Source: CAVQEK01 sp964596645 (GTDB taxonomy: Bacteria > Bacteroidota > Bacteroidia > Cytophagales > Cyclobacteriaceae). Taken from it: a stretch of DNA of 11,457 bases. Position 1 is the first letter of the stretch. Each line of letters opens with the position of its first letter. Positions 7,568-11,457 of the stretch are shown here, in pieces. Below the pieces are notes generated by a model that was not told where the DNA came from, made no database searches, and was given only the letters and a program-made list of their open reading frames with translations. Both the position numbers and the translations under genes were made by a program. Location of the stretch: NCBI GenBank assembly GCA_964596645.1, contig CAZQVB010000068.1:1-11457 (forward strand), given 5' to 3'.

Positions 7568-9305
7568 CAGATAATACACATTTTATGAAGAAAATTCTTT
7601 TTTTAATTTTAGCGACTTCATTGTTTTCATCTTGTGGAGTGTTTCTGCAGAAATCAGGAGTCAAAAACTATTCCCCAAAAGAAAAAATCACGCAAAAAGG
7701 ACTCAATAATTACCAGTATGATTTTCTTTATTTGACCAAATTGATTGAAGAAGGTTTTCCTCAATTAGAAAATATATTTCCAGAATATGAACGTAAAAAG
7801 CAAGCTGAACAAGTTTTATCAACATTAGCAACTGTAGATAATAATACCGACTTCGTTGTTCAAGCAAGAAGCTATATTTCCAATCTTAAAAATCAGCATA
7901 CTAGCATTTCCTTAAGTCAGAAATTTAAACTAATTTATCCTTATGTGATTTATATCTCATCAAATAATTGGTATTTGCTTAATATTTCCAAGCAATATGA
8001 TAGTTTACAAATAGGCAAAAAAATTGTTGAGATAAACGGACTAACTACAAGAGAGGTAGAAGACCATTTGATAGATTATACCTTCGCTGAGAATAAAATC
8101 AACCAACAATTTAATATTTGCAAATTACAATTATATAATAAGCCACAATACCTAAAACAAATTGGTGTCATCAAAGAACATTCTGATACATTAAATCTGA
8201 AGTTTGAAGACCACTCTGAGGTTGTATTATCGCCAGTATCTGCCGAGAGTGACGTTGAAGTATTTCTTATCTCTTTTAAGGAGAATTCCATTACAAAATA
8301 TCAAAATGAGACCTACCTTTACACAATCAGCAAAGAGCAAAATTTTGGATATTTACAATTTAATAGATGTCACGACAAAATAGATATAATTGAAGGAATT
8401 GAGAGTTATGTAAAACCTTGGCTTCAAACAGTAGCAAGAGCCTATGTAAAGAGGCAGTTTAGAAAAGATAATCCCTCAAAACGAATTGCAAATTTTTACA
8501 ATCCTAAATATCCTGTTTTTAAGGATTTCGTGTGGGAATTTATCGATAGTTTGAACAACAATAAAATTGAAAATTTAATTATTGATTTGAGAAACAATTC
8601 AGGAGGAAATCTGACCCTAGGGAAACAGCTTATGTATTTTCTGACTGACAAAGAGAATCTGAAAGGATTTACTGAATATGCTTTCACATCAGATATTTAT
8701 CAAGAATATTTTAAGAAAGACTATCATGATTTGAAGAATAAATATCGAGACGGTGTGCCTCAAAATCAATTGATTCTGACTGATACAGAAGAAAGCCTAT
8801 TTAGTGAAATATCAGATAGAAACTCAAAATATTTCATTCAAGATAGTCGCCCAATATTCATTGGAAACATCTATATCTTAGCAAATTATGGGACAGGTAG
8901 CGCAGCGGCAATGCTTACTACTTTATTTCAAGACAATGGTATCGGAAGAGTGATTGGAACAAGTGTGGGCAATAATCCTATCGGTCCAACTACTTATACA
9001 CCTATGGAACTACCAAAAACAAAGGCAAAAATCTCAATAGCCACAACTTACATAGAGAGACCAAATAAAATGAAAGGTAAAATACAAGTACCAGACATTT
9101 GGGTTGAATATACTGTGAGTGATTTGATTAATGGAAAAGACCCATATTTAGAAATTGTTAAAAAGGAAATTGAAAATGAATCCAGCCACTAACACTACGT
9201 ATAGCTTATGGCGGGTGAAGCGGTAAAGGAAAATTTTGTGCTTTAAATAAAGTGTGGTGAGGGACGAGAGGAAAGTACTTCGAAAACCGCCGCAAAGCCA
9301 TATGC
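7556..9305 (+). mobile_element. Putative single-gene integron-cassette-like unit carrying the S41 gene
   Basis: The segment holds one gene with a leader of about 30 nt, markedly AT-richer than the genes on both sides. It starts at a GTTAGTGGC box, ends with the complementary GCCACTAAC overlapping the stop codon, and carries a long imperfect inverted repeat after it. A related box recurs at the far edge. This order (GTT box, gene in the same direction, AAC box at the stop, hairpin, next GTT-like box) is that of a gene cassette with attC. Weak points are the departures from the RYYYAAC/GTTRRRY consensus, CTT in place of GTT at the right edge, and no integrase gene in the window. Boundaries are approximate. 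Confidence 0.42.
7585..9192 (+). CDS. S41 family peptidase-like lipoprotein, AT-rich, catalytic Lys position changed
   Basis: The 535-residue product begins with a lipoprotein signal: KK, a hydrophobic run, then FSSC with the lipidated Cys at 17, so it is probably membrane-anchored facing the periplasm or outside. A helical N-terminal region (about 45-130) ends in QHTSISL, resembling the N-terminal part of Bacteroidota S41 proteins. A PDZ-like strand-turn GKKIVEINGLTTREV follows at about 143-157. The tail-specific-protease core has LIIDLRNNSGGN (about 331-342) and GTGSAAAMLTTLFQDNG, with the candidate nucleophile at Ser439. Relative to Prc/CtpA, where the base lysine lies 25 residues after the serine, this protein has Asn464 in a GNNP motif. 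By-eye G+C is about one third, against about half or more in the neighbours, suggesting recent acquisition. Possible alternatives are a non-peptidase S41 homologue or a variant active site. Confidence 0.88.
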   Translation: MKKILFLILATSLFSSCGVFLQKSGVKNYSPKEKITQKGLNNYQYDFLYLTKLIEEGFPQLENIFPEYERKKQAEQVLSTLATVDNNTDFVVQARSYISNLKNQHTSISLSQKFKLIYPYVIYISSNNWYLLNISKQYDSLQIGKKIVEINGLTTREVEDHLIDYTFAENKINQQFNICKLQLYNKPQYLKQIGVIKEHSDTLNLKFEDHSEVVLSPVSAESDVEVFLISFKENSITKYQNETYLYTISKEQNFGYLQFNRCHDKIDIIEGIESYVKPWLQTVARAYVKRQFRKDNPSKRIANFYNPKYPVFKDFVWEFIDSLNNNKIENLIIDLRNNSGGNLTLGKQLMYFLTDKENLKGFTEYAFTSDIYQEYFKKDYHDLKNKYRDGVPQNQLILTDTEESLFSEISDRNSKYFIQDSRPIFIGNIYILANYGTGSAAAMLTTLFQDNGIGRVIGTSVGNNPIGPTTYTPMELPKTKAKISIATTYIERPNKMKGKIQVPDIWVEYTVSDLINGKDPYLEIVKKEIENESSH

Positions 9306-9317
9306 TTAACGGTAAGG
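9185..9317 (+). repeat. attC-like imperfect inverted repeat after the S41 gene
   Basis: GCCACTAAC (9185-9193, containing the TAA stop) opens the element. The arms AGCTTATGGC (9203-9212) and GCCATATGCT (9297-9306) pair with one mismatch. Inside them GCGGT (9220-9224) pairs with ACCGC (9286-9290). Outside them TACGTA (9196-9201) pairs imperfectly with the bases up to 9314. The central part of about 60 nt is AT-rich with small self-complementary blocks (AAAATTTT, CTTTAAATAAAG). Overall length (about 130 nt), location at the gene's stop codon and imperfect pairing with bulges resemble an integron attC site. A large intrinsic terminator is less likely because no T-run follows the right arm. Confidence 0.5.
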
Positions 9318-9473
9318 GTCTTGCCGTACTGGCTTATAAAACTCAGGACGTTGGAATTTTTTCTAAAGCCAAAAATGTCGGATTTGTGCATGAGCGTGGA
9401 GCACATTATTGGCGGAATTTCACATGCTGAGGCTATTTGCTTATTTTCACAACTTCCATAAAAACGACCAATT

Positions 9474-10415
9474 ATGATTCAGGAACTGCTAGAGATACCC
9501 GAGAAAGCCAGTAAGGTACACCGAGCCACACAAGGCATAAGCCTGCCCAGGCACGTGCCTTATCTCGGCATGGGCGCCTCGTATTTTGCGGCGCTGGCGC
9601 CGTACTATCAAGGCATACCCATACAGCCGCGGCTGGCTTCCGAATATTATCATTACCTGGCCCAGGGCGACCCCCAGCCACTTGCTGTGCTCATATCGCA
9701 GTCGGGGCGCAGCAGCGAAGTGCTGTGGTGTAAGGAGCTTTTTCAAAAATATATAGCCATCACCAATCAGTTGAAAAGCCCCCTTTGCATCTCTACCAAG
9801 CTGGAGCGCGTATTTCCTTTGCTGGCCGGCAAAGAGGTGTACTCCTCTACCAAAACCTATATCAATACGCTGATCACGCTGTACAACGGCCTGGGCATCA
9901 ATCCTCATGAGGGTGTGGCATTGCTGGCAGAAAAAATGAAAATGTTCGAGCAATGGGGCAAAGATACGGCGGATGAAATCTATGACTTGATCACCAGCAA
10001 CCGGCTGAAAGGCACCTACCTAATAGGAAATGGACCCAACATCGCCACGGTACACCAGGGCTCGCTGGTACTGAGCGAAAGCACACGCTATCCGTTCATA
10101 GGCATGTCTGCGGCCCAATATGACCACGGTCCAAAAGAGACTGCAAAGGACAGCGCTGTGATTGTCATAAAAACCGATGGTGTGGCCGCCAGGCGTACTG
10201 AACGGCTTTTCAACATTGTGTCGGGTGCAGGCGCCCGTGTGTTTTATTTAGAAGAGCGGGATGTGCCGGAGTTTCTAAGCCCCCTTACGACCATTATGCC
10301 GATCAACTTTCTGGCCCATCACCTGTCTAAATTGCTGAACATTACCAAAACCTTTACTGTGGGCAGCAAGGTGACGGAGATAGACAAAAACTACAACGAC
10401 TCCAGTGACGAATAG
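9474..10415 (+). CDS. Two-SIS-domain sugar-phosphate isomerase/deaminase-like protein (GlmS C-terminal type)
   Basis: The 313-residue protein has two SIS domains (about 20-150 and 165-300), as in the isomerase half of GlmS, with no glutaminase domain. SIS 1 shows LGMGASYFAA (31-40), the phosphate-binding SQSGRSSE (75-82) and SSTKTYINTL (124-133, matching STK in GlmS). SIS 2 has YLIGNGPN (182-189) and an ungapped 25-residue match in pattern to the GlmS active-site stretch. There Glu202 and His218 fall at the positions of E. coli Glu488 and His504, while the Lys485 position is Val199. A KVT motif near the C-terminus offers Lys299 as the Schiff-base lysine, as in NagB-II/GlmS relatives. It therefore probably interconverts or deaminates an amino-sugar phosphate in the cytoplasm, without glutamine-dependent synthesis. 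Substrate and name (NagB-II, AgaS or FrlB type) cannot be fixed. ATG at 9474 is preceded by an A-rich leader. No partner gene adjoins it. Confidence 0.87.
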   Translation: MIQELLEIPEKASKVHRATQGISLPRHVPYLGMGASYFAALAPYYQGIPIQPRLASEYYHYLAQGDPQPLAVLISQSGRSSEVLWCKELFQKYIAITNQLKSPLCISTKLERVFPLLAGKEVYSSTKTYINTLITLYNGLGINPHEGVALLAEKMKMFEQWGKDTADEIYDLITSNRLKGTYLIGNGPNIATVHQGSLVLSESTRYPFIGMSAAQYDHGPKETAKDSAVIVIKTDGVAARRTERLFNIVSGAGARVFYLEERDVPEFLSPLTTIMPINFLAHHLSKLLNITKTFTVGSKVTEIDKNYNDSSDE

Positions 10416-10650
10416 CTGAGGAAAGCTGTAGGGCAATGTATCCTATCAGGTGGGGGCTTACTGAATGAGGTCGGCAACACGTCGATGGCAAAGAGGCTGA
10501 AACCAGAGAATTATTTTGGTGCAGGCAAATGCAGCATGACAAAAAGGCCCGTCACCCTTAACCCGTTTCAGGGGTCAGTACAATCACCTCCCACTCTTTC
10601 TTTCTGGGCGCAGTATGCTGGCTAAAAGGCGTCATGCTGTTTTGTTGATT

Positions 10651-10869
10651 ATGGTCTGTGAGGTGCAGATAATGGAAATGGTTGCACGCCTGTTGTTTGG
10701 ACCCTCCGGCGTCCATTAATCGCGGCTTATGCCAATAGCCAACAGATCCTGAAACAAGTTCAGGATGACCGTTTAAGAGAAGTTCCTGTGGCCATATGTG
10801 TCGAAAATGAGGAAGGTCATGCAAGAGCCTCTATTCAGTCTTGTCCGGAGAAACCTTCGAAACACCTTT
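10651..10869 (+). repeat. 219-bp direct repeat, copy 1
   Basis: This copy aligns without gaps to 11239-11457 at a constant offset of 588 bp. I count 12 differences in the first 70 positions (nine of them by 10703) and none in the last 149 (10721-10869). The true length may be greater because copy 2 is cut by the window end. It contains one copy of the 27-bp hairpin repeat. Confidence 0.9.
10743..10769 (+). repeat. 27-bp hairpin repeat, copy A
   Basis: A perfect stem-loop lies at 10746-10766: stem ATCCTGAA/TTCAGGAT, loop ACAAG, flanked by CAG and GAC. Identical 27-mers occur at 11331-11357 and, inverted, at 11033-11059. This motif is recognisable as a dispersed intergenic repeat of many Bacteroidota genomes; translated on the minus strand it gives the tell-tale HPELVSGS string. 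Confidence 0.85.
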
Positions 10870-10902
10870 GGCTGTTTAGCGTGGCCTTGTGCGGGTGTTT
10901 CG
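10858..10902. repeat. 9-bp perfect inverted repeat CGAAACACC/GGTGTTTCG
   Basis: The arms at 10858-10866 and 10894-10902 are exact complements separated by 27 nt. The left arm lies inside the 219-bp duplication and the right arm beyond its compared part. Whether the second duplicate also has the right arm cannot be seen because the window ends first. Confidence 0.5.
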
Positions 10903-10946
10903 TCAGTTTCGGAGTGACATGACGCGGCCCCACGGCCCGTGGAGTG

Positions 10947-11000
10947 GATTGGTAGAATGGTAGACTGGTGATTGGTGGACTGGTAGATTGCTAGAATAGC
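10947..11000 (+). repeat. Degenerate TGGTRGA-type short tandem repeat, second run
   Basis: About six imperfect 8-9-nt units such as TTGGTAGAA, TGGTAGAC, TGGTGGAC and TGGTAGAT lie head to tail. It is the same unit type as at 93-152 but on the opposite strand. It directly follows CCCGTGGAGTG (10936-10946), a block also present at 1-11. Confidence 0.6.
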
Positions 11001-11006
11001 TAAAAG

Positions 11007-11019
11007 CTTGAGGCTCAAG
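11007..11019. repeat. Short palindrome CTTGAG-G-CTCAAG
   Basis: A perfect 6-bp inverted repeat with a single central base. Its left part belongs to the AAAGCTTGAG block (11003-11012) shared with positions 51-60. Confidence 0.35.
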
Positions 11020-11032
11020 GCTAAAAGTCTAT

Positions 11033-11059
11033 GTCATCCTGAACTTGTTTCAGGATCTG
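11033..11059 (-). repeat. 27-bp hairpin repeat, copy B (inverted)
   Basis: The exact reverse complement of the 27-mer at 10743-10769, lying between the two 219-bp duplicates and not part of them. Bases beyond the 27-mer differ from the other copies, which sets the unit boundary at about 27 bp. Confidence 0.85.
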
Positions 11060-11151
11060 TCTAAAGGGTAAAAGGATGATGAATCAAAAGCATTCGCCGT
11101 GATTTTGCTATTAAAATGCTTCGAAGTATGCAGAGAATCCGTGGATGTTCA

Positions 11152-11177
11152 TTTCTTTTCCTGTTGATGAAAAGAAA
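11152..11177. repeat. Hairpin with 9-bp perfect stem TTTCTTTTC/GAAAAGAAA
   Basis: Arms at 11152-11160 and 11169-11177 flank an 8-nt loop (CTGTTGAT). It is followed by A-rich sequence (AATCAAAGAAAAG). The low stem G+C makes an intrinsic terminator unlikely, and it may be another dispersed repeat unit; only one copy is present in this window. Confidence 0.45.
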
Positions 11178-11238
11178 CGAATCAAAGAAAAGTCTTATCA
11201 AAACAATACTGCCATACGCGCTGGGCCTACCGCACGAA

Positions 11239-11261
11239 ATGGTCTGTGGGGCACAGACCAT
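11239..11261. repeat. Perfect 10-bp stem-loop at the start of duplicate copy 2
   Basis: ATGGTCTGTG and CACAGACCAT pair perfectly around a GGG loop. In duplicate copy 1 (10651-10673) four right-arm bases differ. Three of those changes leave G-U type wobble pairs and one gives a mismatch, so the fold is largely kept on one strand. Confidence 0.6.
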
Positions 11262-11330
11262 GGAAATGGTTGCACGCCCGCTGTTTTGACTGGCCGGCGT
11301 CTATTAATCGCGGCTTATGCCAATAGCCAA

Positions 11331-11357
11331 CAGATCCTGAAACAAGTTCAGGATGAC
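11331..11357 (+). repeat. 27-bp hairpin repeat, copy C
   Basis: Identical to copy A and carried within the second 219-bp duplicate at the same relative position (offset 588). Confidence 0.85.
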
Positions 11358-11457
11358 CGTTTAAGAGAAGTTCCTGTGGCCATATGTGTCGAAAATGAGG
11401 AAGGTCATGCAAGAGCCTCTATTCAGTCTTGTCCGGAGAAACCTTCGAAACACCTTT

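Larger units (their letters stand above)
10416..11457. other. Gene-free repeat nest of about 1 kb
   Basis: No open frame here has family features. The region holds two copies of a 219-bp duplication, three copies of a 27-bp hairpin repeat, a short tandem repeat and several perfect stem-loops, listed separately. The first 235 bp (10416-10650) contain nothing I recognise, and no clear terminator for the SIS gene. The stretch 11060-11150 is likewise featureless. The second duplicate copy runs off the window edge. Confidence 0.75.
11239..11457 (+). repeat. 219-bp direct repeat, copy 2 (continues past the window)
   Basis: It matches 10651-10869 with no gaps, and the last 149 bases (11309-11457) are identical. 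The identity is still unbroken at the window edge, so the repeat is probably longer. Confidence 0.9.

Noticed and set aside
9206..9406. 66-codon minus-strand frame across the attC-like element
   Set aside because: It runs through the inverted repeat and AT-rich centre; the frame is explained by the hairpin arms and shows no protein features.
9375..9461. 28-codon plus-strand frame before the SIS gene
   Set aside because: It is short, with no ribosome-binding signal or recognisable pattern; such a frame is expected by chance in this interval.
10558..10824. 88-codon minus-strand frame containing HPELVSGS
   Set aside because: It is a translation of the intergenic hairpin repeat and its flanks; it has no family features and its counterpart in the second copy has a different C-terminal end.
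10858..10902. Terminal inverted repeat of an insertion sequence
   Set aside because: The 9-bp arms are only 27 nt apart, with no transposase or target duplication, so it is better described as a hairpin.
10947..11000. Possible CRISPR array
   Set aside because: Units are 8-9 nt, contiguous and degenerate, without spacers of uniform length, and no cas gene is nearby.
11227..11412. 61-codon minus-strand frame similar to the one above
   Set aside because: Its similarity to the first frame comes from the 219-bp DNA duplication, including the non-coding hairpin, not from protein conservation.

Overview
The window looks like a stretch of a Bacteroidota chromosome (Chitinophagales/Saprospirales/Cytophagales-like). 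The reasons are a 14-repeat exported TPR protein with the Lys-Ala-Cys-x-Asp-Trp C-terminal repeat common in that phylum, a lipoprotein-type S41 peptidase, start codons without clear Shine-Dalgarno sites, and intergenic copies of a hairpin repeat (stem ATCCTGAA/TTCAGGAT) that is common there. The assignment rests on recalled family knowledge; no search was run.

Left part (149-5978, minus strand): three genes in a row, transcribed as 14-TPR exported protein -> exported protein of 11 Ig-like repeats -> murB. Gaps are 57 and 19 nt, so they could be one operon that places a cell-wall precursor enzyme behind two structural, presumably envelope, repeat proteins. The murB stop codon sits on the edge of a degenerate TGGTRGA-type tandem repeat.

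Middle (5979-7507): a 200-bp divergent intergenic region, then a plus-strand DUF2254 four-helix membrane protein.

Centre-right (about 7510-9320): an AT-rich S41-peptidase-like lipoprotein gene in a GC-richer neighbourhood. It is bounded by exact inverted 9-mers (GTTAGTGGC at 7555, GCCACTAAC at 9185, the latter overlapping the stop codon) and followed by a long imperfect inverted repeat (about 9195-9314). Related 13-mers lie in direct orientation at both outer edges. This is the layout of a single integron-type gene cassette with a degenerate attC-like site, and it is the most interesting structure here. The encoded protein keeps the S41 serine but has Asn where the Ser/Lys-dyad lysine is expected.

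Right part: a lone two-SIS-domain sugar-phosphate isomerase/deaminase-like gene (9474-10415), then about 1 kb without a credible gene. That stretch holds a nest of repeats: a 219-bp direct duplication (offset 588 bp; the last 149 bp identical), three copies of a 27-bp hairpin repeat, a TGGTRGA tandem repeat in the opposite orientation to the one at the left end, and several perfect hairpins. Short blocks of this nest recur at positions 1-152, so both window ends appear to carry the same dispersed repeat family. No tRNA, rRNA, CRISPR array, transposase or integrase gene was seen.
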